Program-made: the position numbers and the translations under genes
Notes under the pieces: model-generated
The model's input: the letters and a program-made list of their open reading frames with translations, nothing else
The model's database searches: none
What the model was told of the DNA's origin: nothing
NCBI GenBank assembly: GCA_031216915.1
Contig: CM062294.1
Coordinates: 389,847,217-389,911,216, forward strand
Length of the DNA: 64,000 nucleotides
Direction of reading: 5' to 3'
Origin: Pictodentalium vernedei
Taxonomy: Eukaryota; Mollusca; Scaphopoda; Dentaliida; Dentaliidae
Part shown: positions 47,105 through 57,990 of the stretch, piece by piece
How positions within the stretch are numbered: the first letter of the stretch is position 1
Layout of the letters: each line of letters begins with the position of its first letter

Positions 47105-47358
47105 TTAAACCTTTACCCAATGTAACAGCCCAAACTCGAAAGTGTTATTCACAAATATAACCATTCAATTTTCATTATTTATTCTTCATTTTTTGTCTCA
47201 AAAACATAGCTTATGACCCTTCATTGTAATGAGCTTTTTGAGCCCTGTTCCAATGAGGGACCATATCTTATGTTTTTGACACAAAAAATGAAAAAAAAAG
47301 TTATTAAAGAATTTTCTTTGCAAGTTTCGTCTACCTTTCATGTTAGGGAAAGGGTTAA
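47105..47358. mobile_element. TTAA-type palindromic MITE (piggyBac-like)
   Basis: It is bounded by TTAA on both sides. The termini are TTAAACCTTTACCC and GGGAAAGGGTTAA, and the internal arms TTTTTTGTCTCAAAAACATA / TATGTTTTTGACACAAAAAA are inverted. TTAA target use and CCC-starting ends fit piggyBac-derived MITEs; the class is inferred. Confidence 0.65.
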
Positions 47359-47839
47359 GGTGAACTGATTATTGCTGAAGTAAATCTTTTCTGATTTTCA
47401 AGAATATATAATGAAGGCTCGAATATCCAAGGACTTTCCTCGCAAAACCCATCCACCAGTAGCCAAAATTTGGACTACCACTTCATAATTTCCAAGTGGG
47501 AAATTCCATTAGCACACAATTCCTAAAATTTTCCAACTATAGGTTTTAAGATGCAGAATGTTATTTGTAATCCCCCCTCTCCCTGGCTCTTGATGGTCAC
47601 ATATTTGAACTACAAATCAATATTTAGAGAGATTTTTTACAAATTTTCAATAAATGTTTGGACTTTCAGTACTTTTCAGTCTAAAAAGTCCATAGTTTAG
47701 CCAAATTCTAGAATGAAACTTCCAACTTTTTCAAATTTAGGGCTTTGGATTTCAAACTAATGTAAATTTGAAGAATGAAGGGGGTCCAATATATGAAGGG
47801 GGTCCCCCCTCCCCCTCCCCCACAAACACATACACCCCT
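47359..47839. other. Unassigned AT-rich spacer
   Basis: I see no gene or defined repeat. A short C-rich stretch at 47800-47825 follows two similar GGGGGTCC phrases. Confidence 0.4.
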
Positions 47840-48034
47840 GTGGCAACATCCCTGTCATTGGCAAAGGTTTTATGGATTCAAGGAATTTAATGACTTTGGG
47901 AACTCTGATGTTCTCTGCTTTGCCCTGTTAAGGTAAGAGGGGATGTACATAATTTGAAACATAACAAAATCTTGTTCATAAAATGATCATAGATATTCAA
48001 TCAAGAGGAACATTTTATTGTAAGAAAATGTGTT

Positions 48035-48063
48035 AGAGGTGGCGACCTACAAAGTAAGATGAA
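48035..48063 (-). pseudogene. Fragment similar to the SGF29 exon boundary
   Basis: AGAGGTGGCGACCTACAAAG followed by TAAGATGAA matches 46319-46352 (AGAGGTGGCGGCCTAGAAAG ...AAGATGAA) across the intron/exon border of the SGF29 exon. The similarity covers only about 30 bases, so it may be a scrap of an old duplication or chance. Confidence 0.35.
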
Positions 48064-48202
48064 CAAATGCATGAATGATCATGTATTTATTTATATCAGT
48101 TATTCCAATGAGGGGTCATAAGCTATGTTTTTTGTGGCAATGTCCGTGTCATTCCAAAGATTTTCTGGATTCAAGAAATCTGATGTTCTCTGATTTGCGC
48201 TG

Positions 48203-48418
48203 TTACCCCTTTACCCAATGTAACGGCCAAAACCGGCCAGTGCTATTCACAAAAATCGCCAATTAATTTTTAATATTTTTTTCATTTTTTGTCTCAAAAA
48301 CATAGGTTATGATCCCTCTTTGAAACTAGTTCGCGTCGAGCTCATTCCAATGAGGGGGCCATAACTTATGTTTTTGAGACAAAAAATGAAAAAAATTATA
48401 TATTCAAGAAAGGGTTAA
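48203..48418. mobile_element. TTAA-type palindromic MITE (piggyBac-like), second copy
   Basis: Ends TTACCCCTTTACCC and AAAGGGTTAA; arms around 48285-48305 and 48367-48388 as in 47105-47358. The related unit without it (47938-47941 TTAA) shows the empty target. Confidence 0.65.
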
Positions 48419-48529
48419 TGTAAGAGTTGTTGTACTTAGTTTCAAACATAATGAAATCTTGTTAATTAAATGATTAAATGATCATAAATATTCAATCAAG
48501 TGGAACATTTTATTGTTAAAAATTCTACA

Positions 48530-49895
48530 GGTAGAAGCGCATTTTTTGGAGATGGGTGGGGTGGGAAGCCAGAGGCAACAGCGAAAGTGGACACAGATGG
48601 GGTGAACAAGAGCGAGAGGGAGTGAACGGGATTATCATGGTTATGGTCAGGAAACAATAAAATCAATAGGGGGAAGTCGAGGAATATCAGTGCTTTGAAG
48701 GTGGGGCACACCAACATCCAGGGTCTCCACAAGGAAAGTAAGTGAAATGGCTACACTGATAGAGGGAGAGGACTTTGATGTCATGGGCTTAAGTGAGATG
48801 TTGGTCAAGACGAAAGGAATGGGTGGACCAAGTAAGGGTGCATATGGATAGGTGTAGGGTGAACTGAAGGTCAGAAAAAGGGCGGAGGGGCAGGCATGTA
48901 GTTAAAAAAAAAAGGTTTATATAAAAAAACAAAAGTGTTGCCATTGAGATTGTGTACTGAACAGGAGAGGGAAGCAAACCTGAGTGGAATGACTCAATAT
49001 ACTCTACGCTTAGGTCCAGTATCATGGAATTAGAAAACAGGGGACTCGGTATAATTCTGATGGGAGATTTTAATGGACACATAGTTGACAAGGAAGAAGG
49101 CATCCAGGGTGGGGATAAGAAAGTCAACAGGAATGGAAGGAAGCTGTTGGACTTCACAACTGAGCACGGTCTGAAGATTCTGAACAGGGAAGCGTGGGGT
49201 AAGGCAGAAATGGAGCTGGGAGAGGAACAACAGAAGAACAATAATTAACTATATTCTCACAGATATCAATTTATAGAGGGAGGAAATAAGGTAAAAGTGG
49301 ACGTTGAAAAAGATGAGTTAGATAGTGACCACAACTTGACTACAGTCATGATCAGGGGCATGAGCAAGGAAAGCTTCAAGGAGATTTTGGGACACAGAAA
49401 GGGGGCTAACTGGATGAAGTTTGAAAAAAAAATTTAAACCAAAGCTTGTGAATGTACACCAGGAGGCCAATGTCCAAGAAATGGCAGGGAAGGAAAGTAC
49501 ATGAAAGATTAGGGTGCCAACACGGGAACTTGGGTACAGAGGGAATGACAAACTGAAAAAGGCCATAAAGGGCAGAAAACTCAAATGTGCAGCGCACTGG
49601 AGTACGAGAAAACTCAAGGAGGTAGAAAGCAACAAGGCCAGGGATCAAAAGAAGAATACCAACAAGCACGAAATAAAGTAAATAAGATTAAAGACAATAA
49701 TTGGACAGTGTGAAACTGCAATCTTATTGGGATAACAAAGATGGGGGATTGAGTTAGAAAGTATTTTGGAAAAGTGTGAATAAAAGAAAGAAACAAAGTA
49801 ATTCACAGAGTCTCAGAGAGTCTTAAAGTAGACAGCAGAAATACAGATGATCATGACCAAATTGCTTCAGAACTAATCAAGCCTGGGAAATGGTA
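48530..49895 (+). mobile_element. LINE (non-LTR retrotransposon), endonuclease part
   Basis: Plus-strand fragments read NISALKVGHTNIQGLHKE (start of an APE-type endonuclease), EDFDVMGLSEMLVKTKGMG and LGIILMGDFNGHIVDKE (the GDFN catalytic motif), with frame changes and stops between them; only 49024-49248 stays open for long. The endonuclease nicks target DNA to prime reverse transcription. It continues at 54719 after an inserted array. The 5' boundary is uncertain. Clade not determined (jockey/CR1/I-like ends). It is a dead copy. Confidence 0.75.
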
Positions 49896-50645
49896 AACGA
49901 TAAGCAAAACAACGACCTGTAGACTGTGCTAAAGGTTTTCGGGCTTCGGGCCTGTGTAGCCATCACTGTTGACCGTTCGCAACCAAAAGGGGACGTCCTC
50001 ATCTAGACATTATACTGAGTCATCCTACCAAGATACAATGAAATTCCTTCATAAATATGATCTGTAGTCTATGCTAAAGGTTTTCGGGTTTTGGGCTTGG
50101 GCAGCCATCACGGTTGAATGATCGCTACCAAAAGGGGACGTTCTCATCTAGACATTATCTGGAATCATCCTACCAAGTTACTATGTAATCCCTTCATAAA
50201 TATGACCTGTAGACTGTGCTAAAGGTTTTCGAATCCCTGTAGCCGTCACAGTTGACCAATCATGACCAAAGGGTACATTCTCATCTAGACATTATATGGA
50301 GTCGTCCTTCCACGTTACAATGAAATACCTTCATAAATAAGACCAGTAGTCTATGCTAAAGGTTTTCGGGTTTTGGGCTCAGGTAGCCATCACGGTTGAA
50401 TGATGGCTACCAAAAGGGGACGTTCTCATCTAGACATTATCCGGAATCATCCTACCAAGTTACTATGAAATCCCTTCATAAATACAACCTGTAGTCTATG
50501 CTAAAGGTTTTCGGGCTTCTGGCCCTGTAGCCGTCACAGCTGACCAATCGTGATCAAAAAGGGACGTTCTCATCTAGACATTATATGGAGTCATCCTACC
50601 AAGTTATAACGAAATCCCTCCATAAATATGACCTGTAGGCTGTGC
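49896..50645. repeat. Array of about 143-bp units, left piece
   Basis: Five units are marked by CTCATCTAGACATTAT at about 49998, 50143, 50280, 50426 and 50569, each followed by CATAAATATGACCTGTAG and TGTGCTAAAGGTTTTCGGG. It interrupts the LINE between its endonuclease and RT parts and is itself interrupted by a hAT element. Its other piece is 54183-54718. Confidence 0.75.
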
Positions 50646-50884
50646 TAAAGCAGGGTTCCCACAAGTCAAAACTAGAACTATCACTGAAGGTGATTAATAC
50701 CCCCGCTTTGGGTTTTTAGAGGAATGCACTTCTGATCATGTAGGCGAAGGCCATAAGGAAATGTATACATGAAGATCATTTTTTGTTGTTGAAATTTGTA
50801 TTTGCATGTGGCCTTCCACAGAACAGCACTGAATACTTAAAAGAGCCCATACATATATGGTTTACATTTGGAAAAACACATTTA

Positions 50885-52475
50885 CAATGTGCAACATGTA
50901 TTCAAAATCGGTTCATTAATGTAGGAGGAGTTGCACACACAAGAATCCCATTTGAAAACCCATAATAAATCCAAGTTAAAGGGAGATAACCTAGTTAAAA
51001 TGGTCGCAGATCAAAAATTTGGGAATATGCGTATGTTCACTTAGTTGTGATAATGTTTGAAAGGTTTCGTCAAAATTGATTGATAAATGTAGGAGGAGTT
51101 GCACGCACAAGAATTTCATGTAGAAACCCATAATAAATCTAAGTTAAAGGGAGATAACCTAGTTAAAATTGCCACAGCTCAAAAATTTTGGAATATGCGC
51201 ATGTTTACTTAGTAGTGATGATGTCTGTAAACTTTTGTCCAAATTGATTGATAAATGTAGGAGTTGCGCACACAAGAATTTCATGCAGAAACCCATATTA
51301 AATCAAAGTTCAAGAGAGATAACCTGGTTAAAATTGTCGCAGATCAAAAAGTTTGGAATATGCACATGTTCACTTAGTAGAGATGATGTTTGAAAGGTTT
51401 CATCAAAATCGGTTCATTGATGTAGGAGGAGTTGCGCACACAAGAATTTGTTGGAACGGAAAGACATAATAAATCTAAGTCAAAGGGAGATAACCTGGTT
51501 AAAATTGTCGCAGATCAAAAATCTTGGAATATGCGCATGTTCACTTAGTAGTGATGATGTCTGAAAAGTTTTGTCCAAATTGATTGATAAATGTAGGAGG
51601 AGTTGCGCGCACAAGAATTTCATGTAGAAACCCATAATAAATCTAAGTTAAAGGGAGATAACCTAGTTAAAATTGCCACAGCTCAAAAATTTTGGAATAT
51701 GCGCATGTTCACTTAGTAGTGATATGTCTGTAAACTTTCGTCCAAATTGATTGATAAATGTAGGAGGAGTTGCGCACACAAGAATTTCATGCAGAAACCC
51801 ATATTAAATCAAAGTTCAAGAGAGATAACCTGGTTAAAATTGTCGCAGATCAAAAAGTTTGGAATATGCACATGTTCACTTAGTAGAGATGATGTTTGAA
51901 AGGTTTCATCAAAATCGGTTCATTAATGTAGGAGGAGTTGCGCACACAAGAATTTGTTCGAACGGAAAGACATAATAAATCTAAGTCAAAGGGAGATAAC
52001 CTGGTTAAAATTGTCGCAGATCAAAAATCTTGGAATATGCGCATGTTCACTTAGTAGTGATGATGTCTGAAAAGTTTTGTCCAAATTGATTGATAAATGT
52101 AGGAGGAGTTGCGCACACAAGAATTTCATGTAGAAACCCATATTAAATCAAAGTTCAAGAGAGATAACCTGGTTAAAATTGTCGCAGATTAAAAAGTTTG
52201 GAATATGCACATGCTCACTTAGTAGAGATGATGTTTGAAAGGTTTCATCAAAATCGGTTCATTAATGTAGGAGGAGTTGCGCACACAAGAATTTGTTCGG
52301 ATGGAAAGACACAATAAATCTAAGTCAAAGGGAGAAAACCTGGTTAAAATTGTCGCAGATCAAAAATCTTGGAATATGCGCATGTTCACTTAGTAGTGAT
52401 GATGTCTGAAAAGTTTTGTCCAAATTGATTGATAAATGTAGGAGGAGTTGCGCACACAAGAATTTCATGTCCGGA
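50885..52475. repeat. 168-bp tandem array, ten units
   Basis: AATGTAGGAGGAGTTGC recurs at 50918, 51086, 51253, 51419, 51589, 51757, 51925, 52096, 52263 and 52434, spacing 166-171. Units of two or three kinds alternate (TTCATGTAGAAACCC versus TTTGTTCGAACGGAAAG). Similar units recur about 505 bases apart, showing higher-order amplification. No coding potential. Confidence 0.9.
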
Positions 52476-52478
52476 AAG

Positions 52479-52541
52479 ACGTACGGATGGACGTACGGAC
52501 GGACGGACAGACGGACGGACAGACGGACGGACGGACAGACA
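52479..52541. repeat. (ACGG)n-type microsatellite
   Basis: An imperfect GACGGACGGACA tract lies between the 168-bp array and the terminal hairpin of the pearl-like element. Confidence 0.85.
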
Positions 52542-53539
52542 TATGGACGTACAGGGCGATTCCTATATAGCCCCCACTTCTTCGAAGCGGGGGTATAATT
52601 ACTCAAAATCAAGGCTATTCAAGGCCATTTCTCAACAATTTTCAACTTTTTTCAAGGCCACAAAGATTAAAATTCAAGACTTTTTCAAGGCCCAATGATG
52701 TTAAATACACCATATCTTGAAACATGTTGAAATGTGAACACACATAATTCAAGTAATAGCACTGTTGGATCTGACAGTGTTCAGACATCTAATTGAATAA
52801 GGCATACAAGTGTAGTCTTTAATGTGCCATTTTTGCTGAATGTCGGCATGCTTGGTGATATTTGTTGACTGATAGCAAATGACAGAGAGCTAGAGATATT
52901 GTTGTGTTCAGCTTTTGGTGAAGAGTAAAACAAAATGTTAAGTTATTTTTGCAACAATCATCAAACTGACAATGACATAATAAATTATACTCGCAATAAC
53001 ACATTATATACAGCATTATTCTCCGTGTTAATTCTGTAAAGTTTGTACTCGAGTTTCACTTTCCAATAAGAAGTGATGTAACGCATAAAAGTTCAAAATA
53101 ACTTACTGTTATCTAGTTAAGTGTCCTTCAGAGTGTGCACGGGTCTCAATGCCACACTCTTTTTATTTCCCATATATTTTGAGGACAACATTTATTCGCC
53201 CGCGGTTTTGTCTCTACATTGAGATTTGTTTACACTGTTTGCAAGTAATGTGCATGTGTGCAAGCAACCTTGACATTAGATGAATTGGATGTATTAAATA
53301 GCTGTAACAATGCCTTTCAACAATGCAACTGTTTTCAGGAATATATCTCATCCCGAAACTAATAACTCTTAGCTGATAACATATTATAAATAAAAAGGCT
53401 ACTTGGTATTGATTATTTGACAAAATAAATATATCTGCCATTTGAACATCTGTTGACTGACCAACATATTCACCCAGATTGCTGTTGAATCCTGATTTTT
53501 CGATTTGCTGGAAGAAAGCATGATATTTTTACTGACATC

Positions 53540-53727
53540 TTGAGAAAGTTTAGTATGTCTGTCGGAACTAGCATGCGAACTCAATGCAGACTCGCCCATG
53601 ACCAAGGCGTTGATTTTTTTTGGCAACATTTGCAGTGTGTAGAATGTTTATCACCAGGCACCAGTACTAACCATGCACTGTAAGTTGGTGCTTTCAACCA
53701 GGTATCCTGGAAGCTACATTTCCCCAT
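53540..53727 (-). pseudogene. hAT transposase N-terminus, BED zinc finger
   Basis: From Met at 53727 the frame reads MGKCSFQDTWLKAPTYSAWL and GDKHSTHCKCCQKK. A run of eight T on the plus strand (about 53612-53620) then marks a frameshift, and the finger continues as MGESALSSHASSDRHTKLSQ in the next frame. The C-x2-C ... H-x5-H pattern with GESALSSHA is the BED-type finger found at the start of hAT transposases, used for DNA binding. The downstream catalytic domain is not recognised before the element's end. Dead. Confidence 0.75.
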
Positions 53728-54182
53728 GTTTGTAACTTGAAATTCCTCCAATAACACAAGAAACAACCACAAAATAATAATATACATGTATACCGATAGT
53801 CTACAGTTTGAGTTTACTATCAATTTGGTACCACAAAAAACAATAATCACACATGTCCTGCAACAAATTTTACCATTGGTTTGAACAAACACATTGATCA
53901 AGCACCAATCTGCATTGACCAATCCCAGAGCTTGATTCAAAATAGAACTGGAGCAACAAACATCGCTCAGAGAGGGCTATTTTTAGCGGGAACAGATTGC
54001 TGTAAACAGTGTTAAATTCGTGTAGATTATTTGTGTGCTATACGATGGATTAAAAAATTGTCTGTTTTCAAGGACATTCAAGGCTCCTCCTGAAAATTCA
54101 AGGACTTTCAAGGCTTTGGAAGGTCATTTTTCGAGTTCAAGGCTATTCAAGGCTTTCAAGGCCCCACAGGAACCCTGTAAAG

Positions 54183-54718
54183 GTTTTTGGGTTTTGGGAT
54201 TGGGCAGTCGTCATGGTTGACAGATCGCTGCCAAATGGGGAAATTCTCATCTAGACATCATACGGAGTCATCCTACCAAGTTACAATAAAATCCCTCCAT
54301 ATTAAATATGACCTGTAGACTGTGCTAAAAGTTTCTGGGTTTCTGGTTTGGGCAGCCATCATGGTTGACAGATCATGAATAAAAGGGGACGTTCTCATCT
54401 AGACATTATACAGAGTTATCCTATCAAGTTACAATGAAATCCCTTCATAAATATGACCTGTAGACTGTGCTAAAGGTTTTCGGGCTTTGGGCTTGGGCAG
54501 CCATCACGGTTGACTGGTCGCGACTGAAAGGGGACGTTCTCATCTAGACATGACCTCAAACTTGTATATGAAATTCCTTGACAATCGGACAAGAACTACG
54601 GGGATGTAGCCTGTGCTAAAGGAAAATGTGAACAGACTCACAGACTCACATCACAGACTTACACACTTCTGCACACATGATGGCAATAGCTTATCTTGAC
54701 TTTGTCAAGTTAAGCTAA
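54183..54718. repeat. Array of about 143-bp units, right piece
   Basis: Three more units (CATCTAGACAT at about 54250, 54396 and 54541) lead to a terminus ATGGCAATAGCTTATCTTGA...AAGTTAAGCTAAAA, shared with the array end at 45365. The LINE resumes directly afterwards. Confidence 0.7.
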
Positions 54719-56575
54719 AAATGGGGGAGAGGAACTCTGTGAAAGCCTAGTGGTCCAATTCAATTTAGACATACAAAAACATGAGGTTCCAAAAAAGTGG
54801 AGAGAAAGCAAGGTTACATTTATACACAAAAAGGGGGAAAAGGAAGTATTGGATAATTATTGGGGGATTTCTGTCAGTAGCAACGTTGGGAAAGTTTTCT
54901 GTGAAGTCCTGTATGGGAGATTAGAGGATGTGATCGAAGAAAAAGAGTTTCTGGGAGAGATTCAGAATGGCTTCAGGAAGGGAAGCCGAGTCACTGACCA
55001 TCTTTTCACACTGTCCCAAATGATAGAATCTCCGAAAGCTAAAAAGAAAGAGATGTTAAGGGCCTTTCTGGATGTGAAAAAGGCATATGATATGGGTATG
55101 GAGGGAGGGTATGTGCCAAAAGCCTGAGGTCTTGGGCCTGGGAGGTGAGTTTGTTGGAATTCTGAAAGCATTATATAAAGATGTACAAAGTGAACTTGGC
55201 CTGGGTAACATAACAAAACGTGTGCCTATGGAGATAGGAATAAAGCTGGGGTGTATCCTTTCGCTAATTTTTTTCACATTGTACATCGAAGATTTGGGAG
55301 ATGAACTTCTGCATAGCGACGATGGGGTAGCAGTTGGGAATCTGGAGATCTCAGGGCTATTTTTTCGCAGATGATATGGTACTAGGGTCAGAAATATAAG
55401 GGGGGTGGGGGGTAGAGAAGATGCTTCTTAGTGTAGGAGAGACATGTGACTACGAGTATTTAGGGGTAAATATAAACCTTATGGGAAGATGCATCTACCG
55501 AAACCACACAAATAAGCTAACTGTGAAGGTAAAGTGAATCCTTAATCAAATGAAACTTATCAAGAGAAACAGCTTCAAGAAGGTTTTTGTGGGGAAAACA
55601 ATTTGTGAAATGGTGGGTGTCTCAAATATAACATATGGCATGGAAGTGATACCTCTAAACCAAAGGGCTTTAAAGAGCTTGGAAACCCTTCAGAATGATG
55701 TAGGCCGATGGATAACTGGGTTGAGTAATGCCACAACACTAGAAACAATAATTGGAGAGCTTGGGTGGGTGAGGATTAAGGACAGGATAGACTTCATGAA
55801 ACTTTGTTATCTTAACTATTTGGTAAATCTCCCCAACAGCCAATGGTGTAAATTAATGTTCCAGAATATTTGAAATTCAAACATAAAGAAAGGGTGGATA
55901 GACCAAGTGAAGAAGTTAATAAGAGAACTATTCAATGGAGATCTCAGACTTAGAAGTGGGCACAGACCAGGGTAAGAAAAATGTCAGAGAAAGAGTCATG
56001 GCGGAACGTAACTTGAATTGGCGAGAAGGGGTCACAGCAAAGAGGTCTTTGGGTGAACTGCGTAATAAAGAGAAGCCACATTTTGAAGAGTACCTTGATG
56101 GCACCTTGGGTAGGTCACTGTTTTTCAAGATGAGGTTGTGGTCACGGGAGCTTGGATGAAAAACTGGGAAAGACAATGAAAAGGAGTGCCAAATGTGTAA
56201 TTTAGGCGTAGAGGATACCCTGGAACACTTCCTATTAGAATGTCCAAAATACCAGTCTAACAGAATAAGATTCACCGGGCGAATATGATGGGGAATTGGG
56301 ATGAGAGAATGAAGGACTTGTGGTTTGTGGGTGACACAAAGAAGAGGGTTAGTATGCTTATTGGAGAGAATGAGAAGAATAGGGTATGTGATATCATCAA
56401 ACAGTTCGTCTCAAGAGTGTTGGGAGGAGAGAAGAGGCATGGGGATAAGGGGGCTTTTGGGAGAGCAGGGCTAATCAAAGCCTTCTCACCTGAGCACTGT
56501 GACAAATCAGCAGACGGCCAAAGTGTTATTATTTCAGGGAACTTTACCTGTTCGAATAAATTTGTTTGAATTAAA
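54719..56575 (+). mobile_element. LINE (non-LTR retrotransposon), RT part and 3' end
   Basis: Plus strand. RT motifs: HEVPKKWRESKVTFIHKKGE, LDNYWGISVSSNVGKVF, GFRKGSRVTDHLFTL, LRAFLDVKKAYD (first catalytic Asp), then after frame changes IGIKLGCILS and FFADDMVLGSE (Asp pair, about 55362). A downstream domain reads LKSLETLQNDVGRWITGLS. Near the end is CQMCNLGVEDTLEHFLLEC, a C-x2-C-x9-H-x4-C finger typical of LINE C-termini. At least four frameshifts or stops interrupt it. It is the partner of the endonuclease part at 48530-49895. Clade uncertain. Confidence 0.78.
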
Positions 56576-56956
56576 GATTTTACTTAAGATTTAAGTAATT
56601 TTCTGTTGTTTCTGATATCTAACACTTTGCATACAGCATTTTTTTTCATGCTCTTTCACACACAAGCAAAATCTGAAAGTCAATATTTTTTCAAAGTAGG
56701 AGTGGCTTATTGTCCCTTTAACCAATTCAACAATATCTCAAGATCTATGAGCTCAGTCAAACAAGACTGAATTGCTTAAATTACTAGTTGCCCTGAGGCA
56801 GAAATCTGCGGCTTGAAATTTCGACACCAATACAGGGATTCTTTTGGGTGTCTACAGGGCCGATTATGAGTCCCTTTCCCAATGGCATTTGGGCATGATT
56901 TTTTCCAATTCCCAACCCAAAATTTCCCCATCTCAATCCCCACCCAAAGAAAAATT
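56576..56956. other. Unassigned spacer with a palindromic-MITE scrap
   Basis: About 56745-56783 (CTATGAGCTCAGTCAAACAA) recalls half of the 55-bp palindrome at 46697. Otherwise no gene or repeat was recognised. Confidence 0.35.
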
Positions 56957-57061
56957 TAATGCACAATTGGCGTCCTGAACTGGGTGGTCGTAAGGCCTCA
57001 GAAAACTAGTGGTTTTCCAGGGCCTTACGACCACCCAGTTCAGGATACCAATTGTGCATTA
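56957..57061. mobile_element. Fold-back MITE with arms of about 50 bp
   Basis: TAATGCACAATTGG... and ...CCAATTGTGCATTA are near-perfect inverted arms running through GTCCTGAACTGGGTGGTCGT around a short centre (AACTAGT). The right arm ends four bases before DIRS copy H. Confidence 0.75.
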
Positions 57062-57064
57062 AAA

Positions 57065-57283
57065 TGATAAATTTAAAGTAATTTTTTTTACTTACCAATG
57101 GCCCAGACTTAGCTTGTGCAACCTCAATATTATTAAGGGTCAAACACAAATTTTGAACCCCCCAATCCCCAAAATTTGCTTACAATACCGAAAATTAAAA
57201 GTCCTATCTGGCCCTCCAAATCTTTAGTACTTGCACATGCACAGTACCCAGGAAGAGACCGGAATTGGCACCAACATCATTCT
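57065..57283 (+). repeat. Left inverted terminal repeat, copy H
   Basis: It is similar to the ITRs of C and G (CCAATGGCCCAGACTTAGCT, GGGTCAAACACAAATTTTGA). The GC palindrome is degraded to TTGCACATGCACAG. Confidence 0.7.
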
Positions 57284-57355
57284 TTCTAGTTGTGCCTACT
57301 AATGTTATAACTCAGTGGGGAGGTATGAGTGTACACTCATGGGAGGGCCATCCCC

Positions 57356-57438
57356 GTCTGGGGCCATTGTTAAGTATAAAAAATATACAAATTATTTTAA
57401 ATTTATCATATTTTTATACTAAAACCAATGGCACAGAC
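57356..57438. repeat. Internal complementary region, copy H
   Basis: GGGGCCATTGTTAAGTATAA ... AAATTTATCATATTTTTATACT joins the inverse of the left end to a sequence like the inverse of a right end. Confidence 0.65.
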
Positions 57439-57990
57439 TTAGCTGAATCGTAAAATGGCGGAGGGCCTAGGACTTGAAGGAATAGCAGACCAAAATTCAG
57501 CTCCTTGGCCTGCATCAGAACTCCCAAGGTGAAAATGAGATTAAAATTTTAAGGAATTACATATATCAATAGAGAAGACATACCACCGAAATAAGGAGCA
57601 ATATCCAAGTAATTCCCTTATTACTTAGCATAAATGATTGCACTAATTGGGTGTAACGAGCCCACAATTTTAAGGCTAGCCCAGAATAAGACACTTGAAA
57701 TTAAGAAAAGGGTGTCCAAGAGTGAGAGACTAATGCCCACAAACACACGCCGTATATAAAGTAACAAGCTGTACATAAGATCAGAATAATCTACAGACTT
57801 TAACAGCTTCACTCATAGTTACACACTTAATATTAGGCCAGAAGAGGTAAAGAGAAATCACCCCCTCCCCCCGTTTTTTTTAAGGAAAAATCTTCAAAAC
57901 AAAGAGGGAAGTGGCCTGGAAACAGTGAAAAAGCGGTACAGAATAGATAAATATTCGCCTAAAAGGCACCCGGTTAATAATTATTATTAA

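Larger units (their letters stand above)
47840..48530. repeat. Two-unit segmental duplication, second unit carrying a MITE
   Basis: Unit 1 (47840-48035) and unit 2 (48133-48520) share GTGGCAAC/TGTCC, GGATTCAAG, CTGATGTTCTCTG, ATGATCATA and AATATTCAATCAAG. Unit 2 has a TTAA-type MITE at the place where unit 1 reads CCCTGTTAAGGTAAG. Confidence 0.65.
50674..52602. mobile_element. Pearl/Helentron-like non-autonomous element
   Basis: The left edge has TAATACCCCCGCTTT and the right edge AAGCGGGGGTATAATTA, forming subterminal inverted repeats. The core is a 168-bp tandem array, then an ACGG microsatellite and a CTTCTTCGAAG hairpin. This layout (tandem core of about 160 bp plus ACGG tail) is that of bivalve pearl elements, which were later linked to Helentrons. 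It lies in the left terminus of the hAT element with no obvious target duplication. Confidence 0.65.
50646..54182 (-). mobile_element. hAT-type DNA transposon with TAAAG target duplication
   Basis: The ends are CAGGGTTCCCACAAG (50651) and CACAGGAACCCTG (to 54177), flanked by the direct repeat TAAAG at 50646-50650 and 54178-54182. Removing the element and one TAAAG restores TGTGCTAAAGGTTTT of the host array. Subterminal TTCAAGGC repeats (52609-52700, 54065-54160) are typical of this hAT group. A BED-type finger of the transposase N-terminus is readable at 53540-53727; the rest of the transposase is not seen, so it is a defective derivative. It contains a pearl-like element. Confidence 0.8.

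Noticed and set aside
48496-49669. Several minus-strand frames over the LINE endonuclease part
   Set aside because: They are antisense shadows of the LINE; the plus strand carries the recognisable GDFN and NIQGL motifs.
50885-52475. Regular repeats resembling a CRISPR array
   Set aside because: Units are contiguous 168-bp copies with no unique spacers, in a eukaryotic transposon context.
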